DNA of 64,000 nt, taken from the NCBI GenBank assembly GCA_964019695.1, contig OZ026518.1, positions 113,026,836-113,090,835 on the forward strand. Direction: 5' to 3'. A program made the translations under genes and the position numbers. The notes below the pieces were generated by a model, which saw only the letters and a program-made list of their open reading frames with translations, searched no databases and had not been told where the DNA came from. This DNA comes from Loripinus fragilis. Its lineage: Eukaryota; Mollusca; Bivalvia; Lucinida; Lucinidae. Shown here one piece after another: positions 12,516-24,361 of this stretch (positions within the stretch are counted from its first letter, which is position 1; each line of letters opens with the position of its first letter).

Positions 12516-15500
12516 GTCTCTGCGTTCGGTTGTTCACGCTTTCAAACATAAAGATCTCTGCAACCAGTAGGCCAATTGCAATTAAATGTGATCTGACCTC
12601 ACTACTGCACACAAAACCCGTGAAAATCCATCAAAAGTCCTTTAAGATATCAATCATAATTAAATCCCTGTTAAGGTCATCCATTACTTTCGTTTCTCCA
12701 AATTAATGGTTGTGTGTGTTAGGCCATTATTATTCCTATTAATGACCATTAATTCAGTAGCAATGGCCATTAAAGAGCAAGTGAAATCATTATTTCTTTT
12801 CAATTTTTTTTTCACCTTCTACAAAATTAAAGACCGTTTAAATGTCCATGATTTTGTATTCTTCAATCAGGTGTCTCAAAAATTTAAGCGCTTCTTTGTA
12901 AGCAGGATTTAATCACCACCCCTATCAGTATGAACAATGAATGCAATACAAAATCCAAAGCCATTGTTTTATTCTTAAAATGAGTTTTGGCCAAGATTTA
13001 ATGGTCCTTAAAGTTGCATCTAATGACGTTTCATACCACAGCAGACAATTACTTGTCCAAACTATTTATTTATGGCCATTAGTTTAGAACGAATTGCCAT
13101 TTTAAAGACATGTTGTCCATGTAAAAGATTATGTTTACTATTGTTATAGCTTATTCATTTTTCTTTTAAAGTGTCTGTATCCTAAGAAGATTTTGGCCAA
13201 TTACATTTACATGCTATAATTTATTTTCACGTAAAAGAAGTCAACATTTCTTAAAATAATCAGAAAACAAGCACTCTTTCCCGAACAGAAGACTGTCGGT
13301 GTGCCTAATGTGTAAAGCTAAGGAACCATGTCTTCGACTTGACATTTTGGACATAAACTGAACCAAAATCATCCCTTTAACACATTTCATATGGTTACAA
13401 ACTATACTGCTCAACTAAAGTTTAGCACGGATTTTGATATGATGCCCCACTTTGAATGAACATGAAACATTTTATTTGATGTTATCAACATGTATGGGGA
13501 TCTTGAAATTTACGTATATTCGTGTCCGCCAGACAAAAGGTAATCTGGTAAGGCGTCAGTGGATTGACGTTAAATTTGATGTCAAGGGCATGTAAAGGAT
13601 CCACGCCTTCATCAGAAATTAAAACTTTTGATGCTAATGTAAAGCAAAAGGTTCTTAATCATGAAAAACGTAAAAAATATCAAAGTTTGATACCCGTTTA
13701 GGCCACGTTTTACCGTTCCATTATGACGTTAAAATGGTATTTTTCCACTTCTTGACTTTACAGCAGTCATTTTGATGCAAGATTGGCACAAACATCCAGA
13801 TCGTTTAAGTTAGTTGATTTTTTGAAAAGGTCTCCTTTAGATAGCGTTGCCGCCTACATTTAGCATCAACTTCAGATTGACGTCGCTTTTTTATGAATTA
13901 AAAACCCAGAGACAAAATTTTATAAACTTGCCTTACCCTTAATTGTCTCTCTTTTGACATCCTTTTAAACACGAAAACGCTTTAAATTAAGCATGCCTAC
14001 ACAACGAAAACCGTACTGTTTTTTACTTGTAAACGTCATTATAACAACGACGTTAGTTGTTATCAAGACTCAACGTTTGCTTCAAATGCTCAATGGAGAC
14101 GACCTTTATTTTTTTCAGAATGACTGATTCGACCAAGCTGGAAAACAAAGAATTTTATAAACTGATGCCGTATCAATTTTGTTTTGCCAATGATGCAGTT
14201 GAAACACGTTTTTGACCCCCCTCTTGTTTAAAGTAATGAACGACGCAGTAGAAATCCAATTAAAGTACACCGATTGCTTTCCTCAACTTTATCACATATC
14301 AAACCATCATTTCAGCAGATATTTTAGAACTTTAAGCCATTTGCTCAAACAAAAATCATTTTTTATTTATCCGTGCTAAACTTTTGTTGAGCAGTATATG
14401 TTTGAATGTAACAAAATCAGATATCGAGATGAATTAATTTTTTAAGAAGACCATACCAACAGCTAAGTGCTATTAGAATCAAATCAAATCAAATCAAATC
14501 AATTTTATTGGTATAAAGTCCAGTCACAGGACTGTCACCAGTCACATTATTAGAAGCAATGGGATAGAATTTGGAAATTATGATAAGACATATACATTTT
14601 AATTATAAAATTACCATACCTTATTTTGAACAAGTAGCTTGATAAAGATTTTTTCTTTTACTTTCATGCCGAGAATCATGATCAAATCATGATAAACAAA
14701 TTTAATGGCCATTAAAATCACTTTAACATGAGTCGAAAGGTAGAGTAGCTTCCCTTGAAAATTATAATTTTTTCAAAAAGAATTAAATTGATATACAAAA
14801 ATAATTTAAGACATATTTTTTTTCTGAAATATTGTATCTATTAATTTATCGCAATTTCTGATCTGTATTATTAACATAAATCAAGGCTGTGCCCTAAATG
14901 TATCAAAACATCAATGAGTTGCATTCATCTATTGTAATTAATATTTTCACCAATATATAAAAGGATTCAGAAACGAAAAAGTAACATTAACTTGTTTTTG
15001 GCCTTCGGTTGATCCCTCGGTTGCTCCCGTCATAAGATACACACACAAATCATAAACCCTCCTGGCCTGGTACTGGTTACTACACAGAGAAAGCCTCAAA
15101 AAGTTTTTAATACCCTAGAGGCACACGACCAGAGTTTAAAATGTGGGGAGGAGCTTCGAAAACCAGTGTTTGATTTAGTGGTTATAAATCTATCAGCATC
15201 AATTTAATAGCAAGACTCTCAGTTATTTATGTAACACAATTTATCCAATGCGACAAGGATTTTTACAAATATACACCAGAAAGCTTGATTAACAACCTTT
15301 TTCCTTAAATGACGTCTGCATTAATAGTCTGCTGCATACACTCAAATGCACTTCAGACTAGATTTTTTCATGGAAGACAATGTTACGAGGGTAGCAGTCT
15401 GATCTGGGTCCATATTGTTTGCAATATAAGCTACATAAGAACATCAACAGACTAGGGAAGCAGACGAAAAGCGGCTAAATAGAGGTTCATTAGAAAAGAA

Positions 15501-15534
15501 AAAAGTAATCTTGAAAATGAGCAAAACAAATGTG
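12516..15534. other. AT-rich non-coding DNA
   Basis: No supported gene. It holds scattered copies of the palindrome TAATGGCCATTA (near 12762, 13073, 14703) and an (AAATC)n tract. Two short reading frames at 12500-12912 have biased low-complexity composition and no family resemblance. Confidence 0.5.
14476..14505. repeat. (AAATC)n microsatellite
   Basis: Five to six tandem AAATC units are followed by ATTTTATTGGTATAAAGTCC. SINE tails at 20225 and 38421 use a similar pentamer or tetramer, so this may mark the end of a retroposed element. Confidence 0.75.
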
Positions 15535-16880
15535 CACCTGAACTGCCGTCTTTTGGTATCTATAAATTTATGACATATTTTCGTACTAAAGCAATATGAG
15601 GTAAAACAGTTTCCTGTCATAAATCCTTAACATTTCTACCTGTTATTAGGTGGCAGCTGAACTGCCACGCCTTTTGGTATAAACTTCCCTACTAAATCAA
15701 TATGAGGTAAAACATTTTCCAGTGATACATCCTTAACATTTCTACCTGTAATTAAGTGGCAGCTAGACTGTCACCCCTTTTGTTATAAACTTACTTATTT
15801 CGTATTCAAACAAAATGAGATAAAACATTTTCCACTTTCCAGTGATAAATCCTTAACATTTCTACCTATTATTAGGTGGCAGCTGAACTTCCACACGTTA
15901 AAGTACAGACTTTCATACTCAAACAATATGAGGTCAACATTTTTCCAGTGATAAATCTTTAACATTTCTACCTGTTATAAGGTGGCAGTTCACAAATGAA
16001 CTGCCATCCCTTTTAGTATGGACTTTGAGCTAAAACAATATGAGGTCAACATTTTCTAGTGATAAATCCTTAACATTTCTACCTTTTATAAGGTGGCAGC
16101 TGAACTAACACCCCATTTGGTATAGACTTTCGAGCTTAAACAATATGAGGTCAACATTTTCTAGAAATAAATCCTTAACATTTCTACCAGTTATTAGGTG
16201 GCAGCTGAACTGCCACCCCATTTGGTATAAACTTTCGTCCTAAAAATATGAGGTCAACATTTTCATGTGATAAATCCTTAACATTTCTACCTGTCATAAG
16301 GCCGCAGCTGAACAAACACCCCTTTTGATAAATCCTTAACATTTCTACCTGTTATAAGGTGTCAGCTGAACAGCCACCCCTTTGGGTATAAACTTACACC
16401 TCTTTCGTACTCAAACAATATGAGGTCAAGCATTTATCAGTAATGAATCCTTAACATTTCTACCTGTTATTAGGTGGCAGTTGAGCTACCCTCCCTTGTG
16501 GTATAAACTTTCATACTAAAACAATATAATGGTAAAACCTTTTCCTGCGAAAAATCCTTAACATTTCTACCTGTTATTAGGTGGCAGCTGAACTGCCATC
16601 CCTTTTGGTATAAACTTACACTTATTTTCGTACTAAAACAATATGCGGTAAAACATTTTCTGGCGATAAACTCTTAACATGTCTACCTGTTAATAGGTGG
16701 CAGCTGGACTGCCATCCCTTTTGGTATAAACTTACACTTTAATATTTTCATACTAAAACAATATGAGGTAAATATTTTCAGGGGATAAATCTTTAACATT
16801 TCTACCTGTTATTTGGTAGCTGAACTGCCATCCCTTTTGGTATATTCGTACTAAAGCAATATGAGATAAAAAAAAATCCA
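15535..16880. repeat. Twelve-copy tandem array of about 110-bp units with a conserved stem-loop
   Basis: The word CCTTAACATTTCTACCTGTT or a close variant starts at 15625, 15731, 15851, about 15957, 16068, 16173, 16276, 16333, 16449, 16556, 16672 and 16791. Spacing is mostly 103-120 bp, with one short unit of 57. Most units then carry GGTGGCAGCTGAACTGCCAC, in which GGTGGCAG pairs with CTGCCACC around a five-base loop (for example 16197-16217). The rest of the unit is AT-rich with CAATATGAGGT. No protein is encoded. Confidence 0.9.
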
Positions 16881-17289
16881 GTACTTTTCTACGTCAATAG
16901 TGCAGTTCTAGAAAGTTGAACTACTTGTATGCACAGGGGAGTCAGTTCCACCACTGTTTATTAAAGTGATAAGTATTATAACTTCCAGTTTCCCAGCGAG
17001 CACACTGTATAAACAATTCATCTTGCAATTTTGAAGAGCGTTGACATAAATAAACAGTTGCTGCTGGAGAGGTGTTAACTGACTTACTTGAGTCTAGTAA
17101 GGTATTTGGTCTCTGTCCTGTGGGTATTAAGATAACAGGGGACTTAAACCAAAGTCCAACAAGATGTTTTGCTTGTCTTTCCTGCTTCTGAATGGGAAAC
17201 AGGAAGAAGCACAAGAAATAGGATCTTGAAAACAGTGCAGTGAGCAAACGAGAAAAAATAATAGTCATTAATATACCCTTTTCTGAAAT
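16881..17289. other. Unassigned stretch between arrays
   Basis: A 108-codon open frame lies on the minus strand at 16942-17268. It has no recognisable motif, no splice context and sits in repeat DNA, so it is not called a gene. Confidence 0.4.
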
Positions 17290-17770
17290 TTATCATGCTT
17301 CTTTAATGGTCATTAAATTTATGACTATTTCCATATTTAATGCTGATTAATATGCTGTTTATTAAAACATAATGCCCATTATTTTTCTCTTCAATATATT
17401 GATGGGAAAGTAATACCCATTAATTTGTAGCTACATTTTCTGTTCTAATGGCCATTAAAAATAATAAGTTATTTATAATGGTTCTAATAATGGCCGAAAG
17501 ATAAATAGTCATGAAAATTACATCATATTAATGGGCATTAATATAAACCAGTAACAATTCTAATGGAATGTTTTAATGACCATTATTTTTCGCACACAAA
17601 AAATAATGCATATTTGATGCTCATTACTTTTATTAATAGTTTAATTTTAAAGTATTTTGACAGATTTTCAGTTTTGGAAGAGCATTTTCCCATTAAAACT
17701 GGCCATTAATAGGGCCATTTTAATGGGATTTTAATGGAAGCAATTAATGGGATTTTAATGGCATTTTATG
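17290..17770. repeat. Cluster of TAATGGCCATTA-like palindromes
   Basis: At least ten variants of TAATGG(C/G)CATTA occur in under 500 bp, for example near 17446, 17528, 17700 and 17740. Copies are irregularly spaced, so this is not a simple tandem array. Confidence 0.65.
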
Positions 17771-17774
17771 CAGT

Positions 17775-18530
17775 AGGGATATAAGCCTATGTAAAACATG
17801 CGACCCCCGGGGTAGACCCATATTTGGCCCCAGGGGCATAATTTAAACAAACTTGGTAGAGGTCTACTTGGTGATGCTACATACCAAATATCAATGTTTT
17901 AGGCCTTGTGGTTTTAGACAAGAAGATTTTTTCATGTTTTCCCTATATGTAAGCCTATGTTAAACACGTGAACCCAGGGTTTGGGCCATTTTTTGGCCCC
18001 AGGGGTATTATTTGAACAAACTTGGTAGAGGTCTCCTAGGTGATGCTACATACCAAATATATTAAGGCTTTAGGCCTTGTGGTTTCAGAGAAGAAGATTT
18101 TTCATGTTTCACTATACAAGCCTATGTAAAACATGTGACCCCCTGGGGCGGGCCCATTTTTAGCCCCCAGGGGCATAATTTGAATTAACTTGGTAGAGGT
18201 TCACTAGATGATGCTACTAACCAAATATCAAGGCTTTATGCCTTGTGGTTTAAGACAAGAAAATTTTTAAAAAGTTATCTCGAAAATCTATTTTTAGCCT
18301 GTGTGACCTAGATATGCGACGGACTTCAAACAATTTGAACAATTATTAAAGAGGGCTATATCAGGATCATTTCTGACAAGTTTGGTCAAAATCCAGCAGG
18401 TAGTTTAGGCGCAGATGTCCTTTGAAGCAATTGTTGACGACACACGATACACGACGACGCACCACGGACATCCAACGATCACAATAGCTCACCATGAGCC
18501 AATGGCTCAGGTGGGCTAATAATTTCAAAA
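17775..18530 (-). mobile_element. Modular element with three 170-bp internal repeats and a terminal hairpin
   Basis: Units starting AAGCCTATGT occur at 17782, about 17952 and 18118. Each contains a GACCC...GGGG segment, CAAACTTGGTAGAGGT and GGCCTTGTGGTTT. The right end carries CGACGACGCACC and a hairpin, AGCTCACCATGAGCC with GGCTCAGGTGGGCT. Bivalve non-autonomous elements with a short central tandem array are established (for example the pearl family of oysters); placement of this copy there is inference. Confidence 0.75.
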
Positions 18531-18739
18531 ATTTGTAAATACGTTGTTTGACCTTTCACCTTGATAAGACAAATGCGTCAACGACTGGTCGAGCAAGTGA
18601 CTTTTCCGTTTTGCATTTTAAACAATAAACAAGATTCTAGATGCTAAGCTGGCCCGAGATACTGATCCGTATCCCTTGGCTGGCCGGCTATGAATACAGA
18701 TCCATCTGTATCCCTGGCCTAGTGGGCTAGAGGCACGGA

Positions 18740-19030
18740 TCCGTACTCCTAGCCACTACATGCGCGGATCCAGAACGTTTTTTCGGAAGGGGTCCAACTC
18801 TGACAAACTTCTTCTCTGTTTAGTTGGTGAGGAGAGAGGTGACCCAAATACATTAAAAGCAGGCAATCATCAGCCCGCCATCGAAACGCCATTTAAATGA
18901 CGTTTCGCTAGCGGACCGATGATGGCCCAACATTGAATACTGGCTTGGTAGCTTCGATTTTCTAAAGGGTCCGGACCAGGAACCCTAAAGCTTTACTATT
19001 TTCCAGGGGGAGGGGCTCGGATGCCTGTCC
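18740..19030. repeat. Inverted copy of the dispersed family seen at 1154-1385
   Basis: Reverse-complement matches include CGCCATTTAAATGACGTTTC-type sequence, ACTGGCTTGGTAGCTT and GGTCCGGA. The order is the mirror of the copy at 1154-1385. Confidence 0.6.
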
Positions 19031-19184
19031 CCTCTGGGTTTGAGCATGTACTACATAAATGGTGATGGGGGGATTAAAAATCCAAAGGAGAAGTTTAAAT
19101 TTGTTAATTTACTCACTGAAAATGCAAATACGAGATAGTTATCACCATTAATGATATTTACGAACGAGTCAGCATATTATTGGG

Positions 19185-19440
19185 GAGTCAGTGGCTCGGT
19201 GGTAGAGAGGCGGACATTGAGGGAACGGTCAGGTTATAGAATTTATCGCTGCCGTGTGTTGTTATCGTTTTGTGGTTTAACGTCCCAGTCAACAATTTTT
19301 CATTCATGTCGGGACGGAGCAACATATTCCTAGGTAAACAACATCCAGTACTTTCGAGGAGTAAATGTGCCAACACGACGATAAGTTTCGAAACCACAGA
19401 GTGTGTCATTGAGCTGCAGCAAGACACTTTGTTTGCTCTC
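19185..19440. repeat. SINE-like composite with tRNA-like head
   Basis: CAGTGGCTCGGTGGTAGAG at 19187 resembles a tRNA box A. Downstream, TTAACGTCCCAGTCAACAAT and CCAGTACTTTCGAGGAGTAA match the body of the SINEs at 20225 and 63640, but in the opposite orientation relative to the head. It may be two overlapping SINE fragments. Confidence 0.5.
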
Positions 19441-19784
19441 CATTACACTGGTTAAACGCCAGAGAAGCGATGGCTTAATTCCAATATGAATTCCAAAATA
19501 ATTGAGCCAAAACGTGAGATTTCCAACAATGCGGAATTTGCGACAAGCAAAATCTCAAATCAGCCTGCGCATAAGCATACGCGCAACCTAATCTGAACCT
19601 TTGCAAGTCGCTTAAATATTATATGACTGTTATGCTACTGACCGACCAACATAGAAGTTTCTATGCTTAAAAAGGAGGCTGCACCGGCTGGTTTGAGTCT
19701 ATTCATGTCAAAATGCGACGTTGTTGGTACTCACTATTATGCTTGTGAGATAAGGCCATTCCAGCAAATAGTCTAATGCAAAAA

Positions 19785-19787
19785 GGT

Positions 19788-19846
<59 letters not shown>

Positions 19847-19864
19847 TAGGTAGGTAGGTAGGTA
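19785..19864. repeat. (GGCA)n / (GGTA)n microsatellite
   Basis: About fourteen tandem GGCA units are followed by five GGTA units, 80 bp in all. The long Cys-Leu-Pro-Ala frame on the minus strand is an artefact of this repeat. Confidence 0.97.
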
Positions 19865-20224
19865 AAATAGAAACTTATTTTGGAATATTTGATGAACCGA
19901 TAAAAATAATTCTTTTGAACTTCTCTTTTCATTTGAAATCTGTGGTTCTCGAATGTATATAAAATACTCTTTGTGTTTTGTCTGCTTACAATTTAACAGT
20001 GTGACCACTTAAACTGCCAACATTGTACGATCTCCACCCGAACCCAAAGCCCTGTACATAACATATCCTAGCGTGCTTATCACGCAAAACACTCTTCTCG
20101 TATATGCGAATTATTGCAATTATGCATTTTCGGTCACGTTAAATAGACATCGGTTTTGACATGATTTTTTGTAACATGAAGAGAATTTGAGAGTTAAGAA
20201 AAGATTGGTAATGGCACGGTTGAT

Positions 20225-20418
20225 TTTTTGTTGGTTTGATTTGATTCTTTTACGTCTCATCAACAATCTTTCAGTTATATAGGGACGGGCCTTCCTATGT
20301 TGAACCAGTACTAAGCTAGGATTAATGTGTCTTGCTCAAGGACGCTTGGCAGTGACACTTGAACCCGCGCCCCCTCGGTCTCGAGCAAAGCACTCTACCA
20401 CTGAGCCACTGCGCTCCC
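20225..20418 (-). mobile_element. tRNA-derived SINE with 14-bp target duplication
   Basis: Read on the minus strand, the element begins near GCGCAGTGGCTCAGTGGTAG (box A TGGCTCAGTGG) and has GGGTTCAAGTGTC as box B. It continues into a non-tRNA body and ends in an (AATC)n-like tail. ATGGCACGGTTGAT at 20211-20224 and ATGGCATGGTTGAT at 20419-20432 are a target-site duplication with one mismatch. Length 194 bp, typical of a SINE. It shares head, body and tail with 38421-38625. Confidence 0.9.
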
Positions 20419-20599
20419 ATGGCATGGTTGATATGCGATTATCTGGTTTTGGATTAATAAAGTATGAGGTTCGTGTCATCTTCTCTGGGGATAAAACAAT
20501 AACTGAAGACAATAAAGATAAAAACATCATTTAAGTCGCATGTCGAATAAATTTAAGGTTTTAATTAATATTCGAGTTGAACAAAATTGGTACGAGTTG

Positions 20600-20801
20600 C
20601 AGGGGCGGATCCAGGATTTCTAGGAAGGGGGTTCTTATGTATAAAAGTGTGAGGGTTCGCCTTGCTGTTTTTATCTCATTTTTGTCAAATATACCATGAA
20701 TGTGTGACCAAATGATTTCATTTTTCATAAGATATTTAAAAAATGGGCGGCGTGGAGGGGGTTTGAGGGATTCCCCTGAACCCCCTCTGGATCCGCCACT
20801 G
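20600..20801. mobile_element. MITE with CAG(T/G)GGCGGATCC termini
   Basis: The left end CAGGGGCGGATCCAG and the right end CTGGATCCGCCACTG are inverted repeats with one mismatch. The interior has G-rich and C-rich flanks. Termini starting CAGTGGCGGATCC are common among hAT-type MITEs, but no clean 8-bp target duplication is visible here. Confidence 0.7.
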
Positions 20802-20819
20802 AGTTTACTAAAGTACAAG

Positions 20820-21660
20820 CTAAGGTTTTAGTTGACTTAGGTACGAATTGCCCTTCAAAGCCGGATGATATCTCTCTCACAGGAAACTCCGTAGGCAGGT
20901 TTTCTCGACAGTTCATGATTTCGGTACGCAGGTAGATAGATACATTATCTATGAAGGTGTGAAAATTCTAAAAACTTGACATTTTATGACAGGATGTTCA
21001 TGTATATTGCAACTTACCACCCAACAACCCTTAAATTCGAAATGGATTCATCCAATTAATAAGGGTGGGAAACTCGGCATCACAGGTAGATAGATTACCT
21101 AATTTATGAAGGTGTTTAGACAATTTATGACAGGAAGTATATTTCATTAGGATGACATGATGTTGATTGCTGTCAGAGTCAGAAATAGACAATCAAAGAA
21201 ATGTATGCACAACTTAACAATATTATACCTTTTTAGTCAAAGAACATTTAAACAGTTCTCAGTCCTCAAAAAAGTGCAAACAGATACAATGGATGTATTT
21301 AAAAAAGCAATTAAAATGGATGGGAAAGTTCAAACGGATCAGTATAATATAGAGAGCTTTGTTATGGATTTATAATGGCATAAATATTTTTCTATTGCAT
21401 GAAACATAGAGTTAAGTTAATGCGCCGGTTATTTTCGCACTGCCATCAATATGGGACCAGCTGCGGATCGAGTTTGGGTTGGTGACAGTCTAGTACATGC
21501 TAACGAATCTATAAGTAAGTAATCACTAATTTGACAAATAACAACAGAGGGAAAGGTGATGGGGAGAGGTCAACTTTACCATCTTTTATTACATTTTACT
21601 AAGAAATTTCTATGAAAATTAAACAAAACACGACAGCCTTTAACCCTCTCTGGACCCGGT
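20820..21660. other. Unassigned stretch
   Basis: No gene supported. GGTAGATAGAT and ACATTTTATGACAGGA-like words occur twice (near 20930-21000 and 21090-21135), suggesting a degenerate duplication of about 150 bp. Confidence 0.4.
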
Positions 21661-21664
21661 ACTG

Positions 21665-21666
21665 AA

Positions 21667-21697
<31 letters not shown>

Positions 21698-21700
21698 ATA
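21665..21700. repeat. (AAAT)n microsatellite
   Basis: Nine tandem AAAT units. Confidence 0.95.
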
Positions 21701-21854
21701 TGTGTATAAATTGATTTTCCATCGTTTTCTAGAAGTACACATCATTTAATTAAACGTGTATTTTGCCATTGTGCGGCTACACAGCATGCCTACAACCCGG
21801 ATATAAGAGCTGCCTTCTGATTGGTTCGTTCAATATTGCATTCGTCCACCGCTA

Positions 21855-22356
21855 CCAGTGTACCAGAAGGGTCAAAAAGCACCGAAGTGGTCCACCACTC
21901 GGTGCACGCCTATTTTGATATACACATCCACGCCTAAATATAGACGTGCACGTCTATATATAGGGGTGGACGTCTATTTGAATATACACGTCGACGCCTA
22001 AATATAGACGTCCACCCGCAAATTAGACATCCACGTCTAAATAGACGTGTACGTCTATTTTACACGTCCACGCCTAAATATAGACGTGTACGCCTATTTT
22101 ACACGTCGACGCCTAAATAGACGTGCACCCGCAATATAGACGTCCACCCGCTTATAGACGTCCACGTCTATTTAGACGTGGATGTCTAAATTGCGGGTGG
22201 ACGTCTATATTTAGGCGTCGACGTGTATATAAAATTAGACGTCAACGTCTAAATATAGACGTGCACGTCTATATTTAGACGTGGACGTGTATATCAAAAT
22301 AGGCGTACACCGAGTGGTAGACCACTTCGGTGCTTTTTGACCCTTTTGGTACACCA
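21855..22356. mobile_element. 502-bp foldback element built of TAGACGT(G/C)CACGTCTA palindromes
   Basis: The left end GTGTACCAGAAGGGTCAAAA and the right end reverse complement GTGTACCAAAAGGGTCAAAA start inverted arms. The arms stay alignable for over 90 bp, through CACCGAAGTGGT, CCACTCGGTG and CCTATTTTGATATACAC. The centre is made of many copies of AGACGTCCACGTCT-like words that are themselves palindromic. TA is present immediately outside both ends (21853-21854, 22357-22358), fitting a TA target duplication. No coding capacity. Confidence 0.88.
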
Positions 22357-22444
22357 TAGTTATTTGATTGTCTTTCGGTTTCGATTTCTGAATGACGTCT
22401 ACTGAAGTCGTCTGCTATGTATGAATGCTAACATCAATTGCTAG

Positions 22445-23900
22445 TTATAGCCCCACTTTGAAAAAAGGGTGGGGGGGGCGGGGCTGTACTGGTTTCTGGT
22501 TGTCTGTCAATCCGTCCGCCATTCAATCTGTCTGTCCGTCTGTCCGTCCGTCCGTCATCATTTCATTTCCACTCAATATCTTGAGAACTAATCGATAGAA
22601 TTTCACTAAATTTTGTGTATGCATTGATAAGATATATTGATAAGATCTAGGTTGGGATTGTAACACATCATTTTCACGTATTTGCAATAGAGCTATGACC
22701 CTTTATTGTCGTAAGAATTTCATTCAAAATTTCGTTTCGCTCAATATCTTGAGAACAAAATTATAGAATTTCACCAAATTTTGTATATGGATTGATATTG
22801 ACAAGCTCTATGTTGAGATTGTTACCTGTCAGTTTTTGCACATTTAACCCTAACCCTAACCCTTGATTTACGCAAAAAATTCGTTTCCGCTCAATATCTT
22901 GAGGACAAATTGACATAATTTGACAAAATTTCATATATATTGACAAGATCTAAGTTGGAATTGTTATACGTAAATTTTCGCACATTTGTACCAGAGTTAT
23001 GGCCCTTGATTTACGCCAGAATAAGGTTTCCCCCTCAATATATTGAGAACAAATTGACAGAATTTCACCAAATTTTATATATGCATTGATATTAACAAGA
23101 TCTACATTGGGCTTGTTACACATCTTTTTTTGCACATTTGTACCAGAGTTATGGCTTTTGATTTACGCTAGAATTTCGTTTCTGCTCACTATTTTGAGAA
23201 CAAATTGACAGAATTTCACCACATTTCATTTTATAGACGAGATTTAGGTTGGGATTGTTACACATCATTTTTTGCTTTTTTGTCTCAGAGTTTATGGCTC
23301 TTGGTTTATGTCAGAATTTCGTTTCCGCTCAATATTTTGAGAATAGATGGACAGAATTCGACCAAACCTTATATAATCATTTATATTGACAAAATCTAGT
23401 TGGCATTGTTACCACTCGTTTTTCGCAAATTTGTAACAGAGTTATGGTCCTTGATTGGGGTCAGATTTTCGTTTCCGCTCAAAATCTTGAGAACACATTG
23501 ACATAGTTTCACCAAATTATATATATGCATCGATATTGAAAAGATCTAGGTTAGGATTGCTAGCTGTCATTTTTATGCTTATTTGTAACAGAGTTATGGT
23601 CCTTGATTTGCGTCAGAATTTCGTTTCCATTCGATACATTTGTATCTGGAGTATAGAATTTCACCAACTTTTGTATGTACATTTAATTGACAATATCCAG
23701 AATGTGGTTGTTACTTGTTATTTTTTGCTTATTTGTAACCAAGTTATGGCCCTTGATTGATATAAGAAATTTGTTCCTGCTCAATGTATTTAGATTTTCC
23801 TGCTCAATATCTTTAGAACTTGGCCTTCTTGCTGCATGAAAAGCGCTACAGTGGACCTTTAGTCAGATTCTCTGACAATTCTAGTATTCTCATACAGACT
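22445..23900 (+). repeat. Nine-copy array of about 150-bp units within a modular element
   Basis: The word CGCTCAATATCTTGAGAAC and variants recurs at about 22568, 22737, 22886, 23031, 23182, 23325, 23475, 23628 and 23778. Each unit also has AATTTCACCAAATTTT, GACAAGATCTAGGTTGGGAT and GAGTTATGGCCCTTGATTTA. The left boundary shows ATAGCCCCACTTTG, a G run and (GTCC)n. A diverged relative lies at 42560-43160. The small reading frames inside are periodic artefacts. Confidence 0.9.
22845..22862. repeat. Short telomere-like (TAACCC)3 tract
   Basis: Three exact TAACCC units inside the third unit of the 150-bp array, replacing the usual GAGTTATGGCCC segment. TTAGGG is the usual metazoan telomere repeat; three units may be chance. 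Confidence 0.7.
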
Positions 23901-24361
23901 AACATTGTGGTGCCGGATCAGAGCATCTAAAATTCGGCGTGTATGCCTTATGCGCACTGCAGATGTTAATGAATAGAAACGCATGTTTGATCCCTATAAT
24001 AAACGAGAAAAAACACACCCTAATTTTCCGAGCAACACAGAAATCAAAATATCGTAAATCATTCTTTTTTGAAACTATAAATAGCTGTAATAGTGTGAAT
24101 AATTTCTCCTGGCAGCATGCTACCTCTGTCCACCATCGACTCGCAAGTGAATAACCATGGCGTTTCGCTGACGAGGCCGATAGTGGCCCCCTTTTCAGGT
24201 CTCGAAATATCTCAAAATAGGCACTTGCCCTGCATCACTAAAATGATTGGTATATATGGAGAAAAAAATAATTGTCACAAGAAATATCAAAAGTTTCACT
24301 TGCCCTGCAGCCTGAGGCACTCGTAAATACGAGCGGACGAGTGCAATTTTCGAGCCCTGCT

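Noticed and set aside
19703..20008. Cys-Leu-Pro-Ala repeat protein on the minus strand
   Set aside because: Product of the GGCA/GGTA microsatellite; no conserved flanks.
20336..20418. tRNA gene on the minus strand
   Set aside because: Box A and box B are present, but the sequence does not close a cloverleaf and is part of a SINE with target duplications; same for 38550-38620 and 63740-63800.
22845..22862. True telomere or chromosome end
   Set aside because: Only three TAACCC units inside an interspersed array, with ordinary sequence on both sides.
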